Source: Luteimonas endophytica
Lineage (GTDB): Bacteria; Pseudomonadota; Gammaproteobacteria; Xanthomonadales; Xanthomonadaceae
Assembly: GCF_029887875.1 (NCBI RefSeq)
Contig: NZ_JARXRM010000035.1
Coordinates: 1-64,000, forward strand
Length of the DNA: 64,000 nt
Direction of reading: 5' to 3'
Shown in pieces: positions 7,852 to 16,305 of the stretch (its first letter is position 1; each line of letters starts with the position of its first letter). Under the pieces are notes generated by a model that was not told the DNA's origin, did no database searches, and saw nothing but the letters and a program-made list of their open reading frames with translations. The translations under genes were made by a program, and so were the position numbers.

Positions 7852-9231
7852 CTAGCGACCCGTGTCTTCCTGGCTGGCGACGATGCGGCAGGCATCGCCG
7901 CCGACCACGGCTTGCGCCTCGGCATCGGTGGCGACAACCCGTGGGCGCCGCGCGGGGTCGAGGGACGTGAGGTCGAGCACGCCGTCGGGATCGACCAGCA
8001 CCACCGTGCGGCGGTCTGCGTGCAGGCGTCGCAGGTTCTCCAGCAGCATGCGCGTGGCGACATCGTTGAGCGAATGGGTGTGCAACTGGGAGAGGATCAC
8101 CGCGGTGGCTTCGCGATGGTGGCCGGCACCGGCATCGTTGGCATCGCCGAGGTCGTGCGCCAGTGTGCGCGTCAACAGTTCGGCGCCGCCAAACAGCACA
8201 GCGCCACGCAGTTCGTAGACCGGCACGATGGCATCGCCCGTGCGCCCCTTGCCGCCGGCCAGCGTCACCACCAGCTTGCGCACGACCGCGCGGCCGATCT
8301 GGCTGACATCCATCATGTGCAGGCCCATGTCGCGCGAGAGGCGTTCGCAGACAGCCACGCCACGTGCGCTGTTGCCGTGCGCATCGAGTTTCGGCGAGAA
8401 CACGGCGAGCCCCAGCTGGCCGGGCAGGGCACCGATGATGCCCCCCGCCACGCCGCTCTTGGCCGGGATGCCGACGTTGGAAACCCAGTCGCCCGCGGCG
8501 TCGTACATGCCGCAGGTGGTCATCACCGACAGCACCTGGCGTACGCCATCGCGATGGATCACCTGGCGGCCTGTAAGCGGCTGCACGCCGCCGTTGGCCA
8601 GGGTGGCGGCCATCAGGGCGAGATCGCGCACGGTGACGTCGACCGAGCACTGTCGCACGTAGCCATCGACGATGGTCTCGGCCTCGGCGGTGATGATGCC
8701 GCCGGCGCGCAGCATGTGCGCCAGCCCGCGGTTGCGGTGCGCGTCACGCAGTTCCGCCTCGTACACGGCTTCGTCGTAGCCGAGTTCGCGACCGGCCATC
8801 GCCGACATCAGCGTGCGCAGGCGCTCCACGCGCTGCGGGCCGCTGGCATCGGGGCCGGCGACCAGTGCATGCGTGGCGAGCGCGCCGGCGTTGATCATCG
8901 GATTCATCGGCCGATGCGTGCCGTCCTCGAGCGAGAGCTCATTGAAGGCATTGCCCGACGGTTCCACGCCGATCCGCGCCAGCACCGCGTCCAGGCCCAC
9001 GTCTTCGATGGCGGCCGCATAGGCGAACGGCTTGGAGATTGACTGGATCGAGAACGCCACATCGCTGTCGCCCGCCGCATAGACTTCGCCATCGACGGTG
9101 GCCAGCGCCACGGCGAGCCGTGAAGTGTCGGCCTTGGCCAGCACTTCGATGTAGTCGGCGGGCGCGCCATCGTCGATCGAGCGCACGGCGTCGAGCACGT
9201 CGACGAGGTAGTCGGGGACGGGAGAGCGCAT
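7852..9231 (-). CDS. glsA: Glutaminase A fused to a C-terminal STAS-like domain
   Basis: This encodes 459 residues. Residues 1-~310 are a serine-dependent glutaminase: the SxxK catalytic pair is in QSISKPFAY, followed by NPMINAGA, SGVAGGI and LDAHGNSARG. It converts glutamine to glutamate and ammonia. Residues ~325-440 look like a STAS domain (VYELRGAVLFGGAE, LENLRRLHADRRTVVLVDPDG), as in some longer bacterial glutaminases, probably for regulation. It is transcribed against the competition island and separates the intact cassette from its decayed copy. Confidence 0.9.
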   Translation of the reverse strand: MRSPVPDYLVDVLDAVRSIDDGAPADYIEVLAKADTSRLAVALATVDGEVYAAGDSDVAFSIQSISKPFAYAAAIEDVGLDAVLARIGVEPSGNAFNELSLEDGTHRPMNPMINAGALATHALVAGPDASGPQRVERLRTLMSAMAGRELGYDEAVYEAELRDAHRNRGLAHMLRAGGIITAEAETIVDGYVRQCSVDVTVRDLALMAATLANGGVQPLTGRQVIHRDGVRQVLSVMTTCGMYDAAGDWVSNVGIPAKSGVAGGIIGALPGQLGLAVFSPKLDAHGNSARGVAVCERLSRDMGLHMMDVSQIGRAVVRKLVVTLAGGKGRTGDAIVPVYELRGAVLFGGAELLTRTLAHDLGDANDAGAGHHREATAVILSQLHTHSLNDVATRMLLENLRRLHADRRTVVLVDPDGVLDLTSLDPARRPRVVATDAEAQAVVGGDACRIVASQEDTGR

Positions 9232-9302
9232 GGGGTGGTCCGGATCATGGGGCTGCCATCCAACCGCAGCCTGGGTGCGGATTCAACCCCCTGGCAGAGC
9301 AG

Positions 9303-9312
9303 GGGTCAGGTT
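9303..9312 (+). repeat. GGGTCAGGTT direct repeat at the edge of the decayed cassette
   Basis: The ten bases match 7729-7738. Similarity to the intact amidase gene begins immediately afterwards (CGACCCATACGTTGGC...), so this motif marks a duplication or insertion junction. Confidence 0.5.
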
Positions 9313-9313
9313 C

Positions 9314-9900
9314 GACTCGACCCATACGTTGGCGAGAATGGCTACGTGCAGAATGCGGGGTTCGTGCACCAGCCCATCGCAGCGCTGGAGAAGGGGGCGA
9401 TCTCCGGTCCGGTAGCGGTCGTCCTGCATCGAACGGTGTCTGCCGCGCCGGTCAGCGCCCTCGCCCCCCTTTCAGGCGACATCGGCACCCATTTCCTGAT
9501 CGACAAGGATGGAACGACCTACCAGACGGCAAGCCTGCGCAAATACACTGCCCACGTGGGTCCGATCAAGTCCAGGTGTTTGGCTGAGGGCACTTGCGAG
9601 GCCGAAGAGGCCAAGCGGCTGCGCCATGGGGCCGCGCGCTGGTCACGACCATGAGAAGGCAGAGCCCTATCCTGACCATTACCCCAAGAACGAGGACAGT
9701 GCCGGTATCGAGGTCGTCGCGATGTACCACGAGAGCTCGGAGTCGTGGGACGCACCTACGCCAGAGCGAACGAGTTCCGTTCGTACCTTGATTAGCTTGT
9801 TGAAGCGTTCTACAGCTTTGGAGACACAGATGTCTGTGCTCATGGCACCATCTCCAGAAAGACTGCTGGCGAAGGCCAAGGTCTCTATGTTGGCGATGGC
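9314..9900 (+). pseudogene. Decayed copy of the amidase effector gene
   Basis: The reading matches the intact amidase from DPYVGENGYVQNAGFVH onward, including VVLHRT, GTHFLIDKDGTTYQ and HVG. It shifts frame near 9640 (before HDHEKAEPYP) and again near 9800, after which the third frame reads FYSFGDTDV...RKTAGEGQGLY, equivalent to the zinc-His end of the intact protein. The N-terminal ~30 residues are missing. At least two frameshifts make it non-functional, but the zinc-site coding sequence is still recognisable. Confidence 0.85.
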
Positions 9901-10036
9901 GCTCCTCAGCTCCGCATGTCATGGCAGCGGGATACACATCCATGATTTCGAGATCACGGAAGTTGGCGCTGTCGAAACTGAGCCGAAGTCTTCTGCGCAG
10001 GAGTTTGCCGCGCAATGCGATGACTGGGCTCTGGAC
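9887..10036 (+). pseudogene. Truncated relic of immunity gene 2
   Basis: This starts MLAMALLSSACHGS, nearly identical to the signal region of the gene at 7212-7661, and follows it to QCDDWALD. At about 10037 it runs directly into sequence of immunity gene 1 in another frame. The last two thirds of the gene, including three of the four cysteines, are gone. Confidence 0.8.
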
Positions 10037-10040
10037 CGCG

Positions 10041-10346
10041 TATCACGGCGAACCCGGGCATCCGCTCGAGGAGGCCTGCCGGACTTGGAAATTGTCGTCT
10101 TCGCAGGTCCAGGCGTTCTTCCATTCGGCCGATGCCTACGAAGACAGGCCCTACCAGCGTTTCTACCAAATGGGCTGCAGCATCAGCGGCCATTTGCAAG
10201 CTGAGGGGCGCAACTGGCGTTTCGCGATCAATGGCGGTGGTGTCGCCACATGGCAGGAAGGCGGCACGACCCGGCACTTCGGCTGCTCGGCCAAGAAATG
10301 CGAGTCATTGCTGTTGCTGCCGACCGACGGGATGGGGCCCGAGTGA
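10041..10346 (+). pseudogene. Relic of immunity gene 1, lacking its signal peptide
   Basis: From YHGEPGHPLEEACRTW to LLLLPTDGMGPE the translation is almost the same as immunity protein 1, with all four cysteines. There is no signal peptide and it lies out of frame with the preceding fragment. The gene order here (2 then 1) is the reverse of the intact locus, consistent with recombination between the paralogues. Confidence 0.8.
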
Positions 10347-10532
10347 GCGCTGCCCCTGAGCTGGCGAGCATACCCAGCCCATGCCGCGGCAGGCGACTAC
10401 CATGCCGGACGGATGAATATCAGGGCGATGGGCCCTCTGCGCAGGCGCACGCATGGGCGCCCGAGGTGGGCCTGGGGCGAGCTGGCCGATTGCCTGGCGG
10501 GCAGGCCACCATGGAGAGCCGGGGTTTGGTTT

Positions 10533-10835
10533 CTAGCGCCTCACCAGATCACCGAACGAGATTCCATCGGAATCGCAGATCCACATGTCGTTGGCATCTC
10601 CAGAGAACACGACCATTGCTCTGCATCTTTTTCCCGGGAAGATGTCAAGCGCTTCGATTTCGATAGATGCGATCTCAGAGCGCCACTGCGGGTACATGAT
10701 GAAGCCCTGCTCTTTGAGTTGTACGTACGCCCGGTCGAATCGCTCCGGATCTGAGGAGACTCTTGCCATGATCAGATCGAAGCACTCGCTCACAGCGGGC
10801 TTCTCTCCAAAGGCGCGAATCTTCAAAGCCTCCAC
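10533..10835 (-). CDS. Hypothetical 100-residue protein
   Basis: A small soluble protein (MEALKIRAFGEKP...) of mixed alpha/beta look, with FDRAYVQLKEQGF and a C-terminal ISFGDLVRR. No family recognised. It overlaps the upstream membrane-protein gene by 13 bases on the same strand, so the two form a pair. This locus lies just outside the decayed effector cassette. The region 10347-10532 shows nothing. Confidence 0.6.
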   Translation of the reverse strand: MEALKIRAFGEKPAVSECFDLIMARVSSDPERFDRAYVQLKEQGFIMYPQWRSEIASIEIEALDIFPGKRCRAMVVFSGDANDMWICDSDGISFGDLVRR

Positions 10836-11119
10836 GCTTCCCCAACCTCTATGGTCGTCTGAAAGATGGGGGCGGGATCATCTTCGCTGGTTGGCAGCTC
10901 GGACTCGGCTGGGAGGGAATATCGCTTGGCCGTACTCCGGTGATGAATGTAGCTGAGCAAGAAGTGACCAGCGACGACCAGCAGCATGCCCGGGATCCAT
11001 ACTGATCCAAAGCCGAAAGCAACTGCTGCCGCTAGCGCGCATAGAACAGAATACCTGCCGTTCGCGGCAGCCAGGTCCAGCTCCTCTTGTTGCAGCTTCC
11101 GCGAGGTTTCGATCTTCAT
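10823..11119 (-). CDS. Small membrane protein of unknown function
   Basis: This encodes 98 residues. A charged N-terminal helix (RKLQQEELDL) is followed by a hydrophobic stretch at ~25-58 long enough for two short or one long membrane segment, then a polar tail. No family recognised. It overlaps the next gene downstream (10533-10835), suggesting joint expression. Confidence 0.6.
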   Translation of the reverse strand: MKIETSRKLQQEELDLAAANGRYSVLCALAAAVAFGFGSVWIPGMLLVVAGHFLLSYIHHRSTAKRYSLPAESELPTSEDDPAPIFQTTIEVGEAWRL

Positions 11120-11179
11120 GGTTGGAATACCCTGCGTTCAGCTTAGTCGGCGACTCGGAACCAACCAAAGACTGCTGGG

Positions 11180-12157
11180 TCAGGTATCCGCTGTAGATGG
11201 ATCTGTAGCTGATTCCGGAGCAGGCGCCCCTTCGTCCACAGGCCCGGACCACCAGACCCAGCCATCCTCGCGCAGTGGGATCGCCACCTCGCGGGTCTCG
11301 ATGCCCTCGACATCACGAGCCGCGCCGGTGCTATCCCAGTCGCGAAGTAGCTTTTCTACCGAATGCCGGCTCTGTGCAGCGATGCCCAGATTGCGGTGGG
11401 GCTGCCAGCTTTTCCCGGTGCCCGCCTGGTGCCGGTGCGGCGTGCCATAGCTGCACCGCATGCAATAGTGGTGCACGGTTTGTGTCCAGTCTTCCACGTA
11501 GCCGATCCCCGGGGCGGTCGCCTCGAGCAGTGGCCGAAGCGCCTCTGGTCCATTGCAACGGAGGAACACCACGAATGTCTGAAAGTCCGACGGGGCGATC
11601 CGGACCAGCTCATTGAACACCGGTACCTCGCGCTCGCCGTCGTGGCGGTGGCCGGTGGGCGCGCCGTCGTGCAGGACGATGTCGCCGAAGCGGTGGCCGC
11701 TTTCTGGGAGCGGCACATTGAGTAGCCGCGCGCGCACGGGATCGATACGGCGCATGAACACGGTCTCGCCTCCGTGCCAGGGGTTGAGGCGCACCACGGC
11801 GACGCCATAGTCGCCTTCGATGGCGCCGCTTCCTTCCGGCACCTGGATGCCGCACGCGGACCACAGGGCTCGCACGCGCTTCCAGTCGCTGAGCGCGGTC
11901 GCGGCGATGGCGGCGTTCCAGTGCTCGGCCTCGCCGAACTCTTCGGCCAGCTCGATGGCGCGCAGGTTGTGCTGCAGCGAAGCCGGCCACTCAAGCAGGT
12001 ACTTGGATGCCAACCCACGCATGTAGTGGTAGTAGCGGTTGTCAGGCTCGCGCAGGAGCAGAGCGCCGAAATCCTGTGAAGCCTCGGCCAGCGATCCGCG
12101 GTCCATTGCGGCGTATGCGCGCTCGTGCAACGCCTTGAGCTCGTCGTCGTCCGTCAT
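11180..12157 (-). CDS. TPR-containing protein of unknown function
   Basis: This encodes 325 residues. Residues ~1-110 are helical with tetratricopeptide-like pairs (ALHERAYAAMDRGSLAEA, WNAAIAATALSDWKRVRAL). The C-terminal ~200 residues contain FGDIVLHDGAPTG, FQTFVVFLRC and two nearby Cys (HHYCMRCSYG) with several His, a possible metal site. I do not recognise the family. ATG 12157 has no Shine-Dalgarno; the bases upstream are C-rich because a G-quadruplex motif lies on the opposite strand. An ATG 15 codons earlier is possible. Confidence 0.7.
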   Translation of the reverse strand: MTDDDELKALHERAYAAMDRGSLAEASQDFGALLLREPDNRYYHYMRGLASKYLLEWPASLQHNLRAIELAEEFGEAEHWNAAIAATALSDWKRVRALWSACGIQVPEGSGAIEGDYGVAVVRLNPWHGGETVFMRRIDPVRARLLNVPLPESGHRFGDIVLHDGAPTGHRHDGEREVPVFNELVRIAPSDFQTFVVFLRCNGPEALRPLLEATAPGIGYVEDWTQTVHHYCMRCSYGTPHRHQAGTGKSWQPHRNLGIAAQSRHSVEKLLRDWDSTGAARDVEGIETREVAIPLREDGWVWWSGPVDEGAPAPESATDPSTADT

Positions 12158-12162
12158 GCGGT

Positions 12163-12177
12163 GGGTGGGTGGGTGGG
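12163..12177 (+). promoter_or_regulatory. Four-tract G-quadruplex motif at a gene start
   Basis: GGGTGGGTGGGTGGG, four G-triplets with single-T loops, is a canonical very stable parallel quadruplex sequence. It lies 6 bases upstream of the start codon of the minus-strand TPR gene, on that gene's template strand. Nothing else is supported in the gap 12158-12565. Confidence 0.6.
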
Positions 12178-12565
12178 CGGTGGAGTTTGGGGATGATGGC
12201 ATGTATTCCGCGCCAAGCGACGGAAGCGCAGCGGCGCAGGCATGAGCCACGGCCCCAGCTGGCGTGGGTGACGCGTGGGCGGCGGGGTACGGCAAAGCGC
12301 CGGATATTGGCCTCCACCATGGTGATTGATCTGCGTGACGCTTCGGGGCTCGGCCGCACGAACGGTGTAAGGATGATGCCAGGTGCACCGGGCTGTATCT
12401 TCGCGGAAGCCGCAGGCGCGGCCCCGCGCGACCGAAGGCGGCGCCCTTCAATAAGGATGGGGGGAGGTGAGTTCAGCGCTGGCAGTCGAAAGTGCTTCTG
12501 TCGTCACGAAATAGGGCTCCCGTTCTTCATACCATCACGGCTGGTCTCAAGGAAGGAGTACTACG

Positions 12566-13600
12566 ATGGGGAAGGGGATCTTGTTGTTTGCAATGCTGCT
12601 GGCCACGGGGATCGCCCAGGCTGCGCCATACAAGCTTTTTCTCTCTGCAACCGGGCATGACAGCAACAGCGGCCTCACGCCAGCCGCGTCGATCAGGACG
12701 TTGCAGCGGGCCAATCAGCTGCTGGAGAGTGCCTCGCCGGCAACGCCGGTCGAGATCCATATCGCACAGGGGGTCTACCACGACCAGCAGGTGGACTGGA
12801 CGTTCACCAATGGACAGTTGATCACCTTCACCCCGATCAACTTCACGAACGATCGCCCCGTCTTCGAGGGCAATGGTGCTGCATTGTGGTTCAACTACCG
12901 CGGAACGGACGGAACCAGCCGGCTCAACTTCCGCTACCTACGCGTTCAGAACTACAACACCGCGATGTCGTTCAGCGGCAACCGTAACGACATCAACGCG
13001 TGGAACGGTGGCAACAAGATCCAAGGCATGTACTTCTACAACATTGGCGGGGTCTACAGCATCGGCGGCTACTCCACCGCGGCGCTGCGACTGGTCAATT
13101 CCAGGAACAACCACATCGTCAACAACCATTTCGTCAACGTGCTCAACCACGCGGGGGACGGCGCGCACATCCACGCGATCTACGCCGCGCATCATTCCAG
13201 TTCCAATCTCATCGAGCGCAACAAGTTCGTCAATTCGAATGGCGATCCGATCCGGATTCGGGACGCGTCCGATTTCAACCAGATCCTGGACAACCGATTC
13301 TTCGATACCGGCCTGGGGGCATTCTATTCGGACTGGTATTGCACCCACGACCGGACCGATTGCACCAAGCCCACCCCGGAGTGCCCCTCCATCGGCAACG
13401 AGTTCCGCTACAACGAGTTGAACGACGGCTACGAGGGGTGGATCAGCGTCTTCAAACTGTATGGTCCGGACAACGCCTGCGGGGTGCTGGCCCAGCCTCG
13501 ATTGAGAACTTCCGGTAACTATCGGCCTGAACCGCCGGCGCCTCCCGGTCCGCCCGTGGAGCCGTGCCCCCCACCCGATCCGGACACGCTTTGCCAATAG
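12566..13600 (+). CDS. Secreted right-handed beta-helix protein
   Basis: This encodes 344 residues, with GGAAGGAG 8 bases before ATG. The signal peptide ends IAQA-APY. Residues ~25-320 show the asparagine- and hydrophobic-rich coils of a parallel beta-helix (NHIVNNHFVNV, NLIERNKFVN, NQILDNRFFD) as in pectate-lyase and polysaccharide-degrading families; the opening SATGHDSNSGLTP.A..TLQ is typical of such secreted helices. The tail is Pro-rich with two Cys. Substrate unknown; no obvious catalytic residues can be assigned by eye. Confidence 0.8.
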   Translation: MGKGILLFAMLLATGIAQAAPYKLFLSATGHDSNSGLTPAASIRTLQRANQLLESASPATPVEIHIAQGVYHDQQVDWTFTNGQLITFTPINFTNDRPVFEGNGAALWFNYRGTDGTSRLNFRYLRVQNYNTAMSFSGNRNDINAWNGGNKIQGMYFYNIGGVYSIGGYSTAALRLVNSRNNHIVNNHFVNVLNHAGDGAHIHAIYAAHHSSSNLIERNKFVNSNGDPIRIRDASDFNQILDNRFFDTGLGAFYSDWYCTHDRTDCTKPTPECPSIGNEFRYNELNDGYEGWISVFKLYGPDNACGVLAQPRLRTSGNYRPEPPAPPGPPVEPCPPPDPDTLCQ

Positions 13601-14018
13601 TCTGGAAGCCTTCGACTTGGGTTGCTGAAGGAGTGGTATCGTCCAACGGCGTTTGCTGTCGGAACCATGCTCGGCGGCTGGCCGCGCGGCGCGCTGGCCG
13701 GCCGCACCCTGACCATGATGCCGCAGTAGGTCTTCGACGGTGCAGCGGCGGCGCGCGATCTCCTGGGCCAAGTGGAAGCGCAGCGGCTTGGGACGGGCCG
13801 CGGGCGCGAGGGTCACGGATCCCACTCTTTCAGACTTCTCCTACCCGTCGCCGCGGCATTGCCCTACTGCTGGCGCATCCCGGACGGAGCCAGGGTTGCT
13901 CCGTCAGCGGCGCCCGATCCATTCGTTCGGCCTCGCCCGCCCCGCGCGTGTTCCTGGGGTGCGCGGCCACCGGAGGTGGGGGCGCCTGTTGACACTCCCA
14001 ACGTTCAGGAGAACAGCA
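13601..14018. repeat. Intergenic region containing a dispersed repeat
   Basis: Bases 13745-13780 nearly match 5375-5410. Read on the minus strand this copy gives LRFHLAQEIARRRCTVEDLLRH interrupted by no complete gene, suggesting a remnant of an element. The rest of the gap shows no supported gene. Confidence 0.45.
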
Positions 14019-14228
14019 ATGAAACGACAGATCAGCAAGTTAGCGGCAGTGGTCGGCCTCTGCCTCATGTTGGGCGCCGCCAGTGCAGTTGCTCAGCCTG
14101 CCCAGCCCTGCCAGTGGGAGGGGCAGATCGGTCACACCCTCGAGCCCGATGGCTGGCACGTGTGGCAGTGCGAGGCCGGTTCCTGGCAGTACCTCGGCTA
14201 CTGCGGCCAGTACATCTGCATCGTTTAG
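14019..14228 (+). CDS. Small secreted Trp/Cys-rich protein
   Basis: This encodes 69 residues, with CAGGAG upstream of ATG 14019. The signal peptide (MKRQISKLAAVVGL...AVAQ) leaves a mature chain of about 43 residues with four Cys and four Trp and a WHVWQC...SWQYLGYC pattern, implying a compact disulfide-bonded domain. No family recognised. It stands alone between repeats; a GGGGGCAGGTTCG motif (14246-14258) follows the stop codon. Confidence 0.65.
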   Translation: MKRQISKLAAVVGLCLMLGAASAVAQPAQPCQWEGQIGHTLEPDGWHVWQCEAGSWQYLGYCGQYICIV

Positions 14229-14384
14229 CACCTGCTAGCGCAACCGGGGGCAGGTTCGCTTGCTGCTTGACGTTGCACGAAGCGAAGTGGGCCTGGCCCC
14301 GTTAGCCGCGCTGGCAGCGCAGCAGGTGGGCGCCCTGCATGACCGGGTTGATCTCGCCGAAGCATTCGTTGCAGAGTGGCGAGG

Positions 14385-14855
14385 ATGTCCTCGCCCCCCA
14401 CCTCGAAAACGACATCCGGGCCGGTTCCGGCATCGCCTGCGATCGTGGGCACGTGGCGCCTGGTGTCCTATGACGTGGAGGTCCGCTCCACGGGCGAGCG
14501 GTTCCCGGCGATGGGCGACCACCCGGCGGGCTACACCATCTTCAGCCCCGAGGGCCGCGTGTGGTTCATGCTGACCGGCGATGGCCGCCAGCCGGCCCAA
14601 AGCGACCGGGAGATGGCGCAGCTGCTGGAGACCCTGATCGCCTATACCGGCCGCTACCGGCTCGAGGGCGACGATTGGGTCACGGCGGTCGACGTGGCCT
14701 GGAACCCGGCCTGGGTCGGCACCGAACAGCGCCGCCAGTTCGCGCTCGACGGCGACCGGCTGCAGGTGCTCACGCCCTGGCGGGTGATGCCGAACTGGGC
14801 GGACCACGGCCAGACGCGCAGCATCATCACCTTCGAACGCGTGGCCGAGGGCTGA
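14385..14855 (+). CDS. Lipocalin-like domain protein
   Basis: This encodes 156 residues from ATG 14385 (GTG 14376 is an alternative). After a short Thr/Pro-rich head comes IVGTWRLVSYDVE, the GTW motif of the lipocalin-like family, followed by GYTIFSPEGRVWFMLTG, YTGRYRLEGDDWVTAVD and a final strand RSIITFERV. Members are small cytoplasmic or periplasmic barrels of poorly known ligand. No signal peptide. Confidence 0.78.
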   Translation: MSSPPTSKTTSGPVPASPAIVGTWRLVSYDVEVRSTGERFPAMGDHPAGYTIFSPEGRVWFMLTGDGRQPAQSDREMAQLLETLIAYTGRYRLEGDDWVTAVDVAWNPAWVGTEQRRQFALDGDRLQVLTPWRVMPNWADHGQTRSIITFERVAEG

Positions 14856-15024
14856 GGGGGCGATCCCAGGGCACGATTCGGTTGCGCCGCACGGGTGTCC
14901 GGCGGCTGACCATCCAGGCATCGTCGGGTACATTTCTCCGCTTGCTCCGGTCACCGCCTGGGAAGCGGCCGGGTCGAACCCGTAGCAGCCGCTCCAGCAC
15001 GGAACCCGGACAGGAGAACCACGA

Positions 15025-15411
15025 ATGCGCAACGATTTCGACCCTGCCACGGTCGGGCCCGATGGCCGCCCCCCGGCGCGGGAGAGGCTGTTCGATCCCG
15101 CTGCCGAGGGACCTTGGCGCGGCTCCATCGAGGGGGTCGCCATGGGCGGGGCGGTCACGGTGCTGGCCTACGGCACCGACACGCGGGGCGAGGGCCCGCG
15201 CCTGCATGTCCATCCGTACGACGAGACGTTCATCGTCGTCGCAGGGCGGGCCCGGTTCTTCGTCGGGGAGACCACCATCGACGCCGGCGCCGGGGAAGCC
15301 GTCCTTGGCCCCGCCGGCATTCCACACCGCTTCGAGAATCTCGGGCCTGGCCGGCTCCAGACGATCGACATCCATCACTCGCCGCGCTGGATCCAGACCG
15401 ATCTGGAGTAG
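15025..15411 (+). CDS. Cupin-domain protein
   Basis: This encodes 128 residues, with CAGGAG upstream. The two cupin motifs are visible: G(X)5HxH-type GPRLHVHPYDETFIVVAGRA at ~58-78 and IPHRFENLG at ~100-108, supplying three His and one Glu for a metal. It is a small single-domain beta-barrel of the kind that binds sugars or acts as a dioxygenase or isomerase. Substrate unknown. It converges with the VOC gene. Confidence 0.85.
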   Translation: MRNDFDPATVGPDGRPPARERLFDPAAEGPWRGSIEGVAMGGAVTVLAYGTDTRGEGPRLHVHPYDETFIVVAGRARFFVGETTIDAGAGEAVLGPAGIPHRFENLGPGRLQTIDIHHSPRWIQTDLE

Positions 15412-15436
15412 GCAGGGGCGGGCCCGGGCTCGAAGT

Positions 15437-15883
15437 TCAGCCCTGCGCAGGCTTCCAGTCCGCCGCCGGCACCGTGTTGACCATCCACGGCACCCCGAAG
15501 CGGTCGACCAGCGATCCGAAGCCCGGCGACCAGAAGGTCTCTTCGAACTTCATCACCTGCCTGCCGCCTTCGGACAGCTGCTCGAACCAGCGCCTGGCCT
15601 GGTCGATGTCGTCGGTGTGCAGGGTGACGTCGAAGCCGTTCTTGGGCTTGTCGACGTTGGGCGCCCAGTCCACGTCCATGTCGGCCCCCATCAGGGACTG
15701 GTCGCCGACATCGAGCCAGCAGTGCATGAGCCAGGTCTTGTGCTTCTCGTCGCTGATCGGCATGTCCGGCGGCGCGTCGGCATAGGGAATGGCCGCGGTG
15801 ATCTTGCCGCCCAGCACCTTGGCGTAGAACTCGAACGCTTCGCGGCATTGCCCGTGGAAGCTCAGGCTGGTCACGATCTTCAT
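15437..15883 (-). CDS. VOC-superfamily (PhnB-like) protein
   Basis: This encodes 148 residues, with CGAGGAG upstream of the start at 15883. It has the paired beta-alpha-beta3 modules of the PhnB/glyoxalase-like family: SLSFHGQCREAFEFYAKVLGGKI, LHTDDIDQARRWFEQLSEGG, and the C-terminal FGVPWMVN signature of PhnB proteins. Usually a small cytosolic protein of unknown catalytic role. The different VOC gene at 58982-59461 is a distant relative. Confidence 0.88.
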   Translation of the reverse strand: MKIVTSLSFHGQCREAFEFYAKVLGGKITAAIPYADAPPDMPISDEKHKTWLMHCWLDVGDQSLMGADMDVDWAPNVDKPKNGFDVTLHTDDIDQARRWFEQLSEGGRQVMKFEETFWSPGFGSLVDRFGVPWMVNTVPAADWKPAQG

Positions 15884-16305
15884 GTCATCTCCTCGTTGGG
15901 TGGGTCGGGGTGGACGGGGGCGCGATGGGCTGCGGACGGGCCGCGACTGTGACAAGGGTAGCTGCCGTGGCAACTCTCGCCGTGACAGAGCACACGCGCC
16001 TGACTGTGCGACGAACGACGGATCGGAGATTCGACACCAGCCCAGCGCGCCCGGGCGGCCACCATGCCGCGGCACAGATAGGACAAAGGGCTCCTGGTCG
16101 GGGGGTGGATACATCGGCGGGCCTGGCCGGCATGTTCTGGCCACGCAGCGGCTGCCGTGCGCCGCCCCGGCACCTGCTTCCGCTTTCGGCGCCACACCTG
16201 TAGTTTTGCTTCCTGGTACAACCCCCTTGCGCGCTTGTAGCGGCGCTATCCACCATGGCTGAAACCCGACAAGCAGCAGAACTGGGCGAGGCTCGGTGCC
16301 CTGAA
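15884..16305. other. Intergenic region, no clear gene
   Basis: This lies between divergent genes. Frames open here lack a start with a ribosome binding site and lack domains. It presumably contains two divergent promoters, but none matches consensus well enough to place. Confidence 0.4.

Noticed and set aside
12938-13825. A 295-codon minus-strand ORF opposite the beta-helix gene
   Set aside because: The plus strand encodes a signal peptide and typical beta-helix repeats with a good ribosome binding site; the reverse frame has none.
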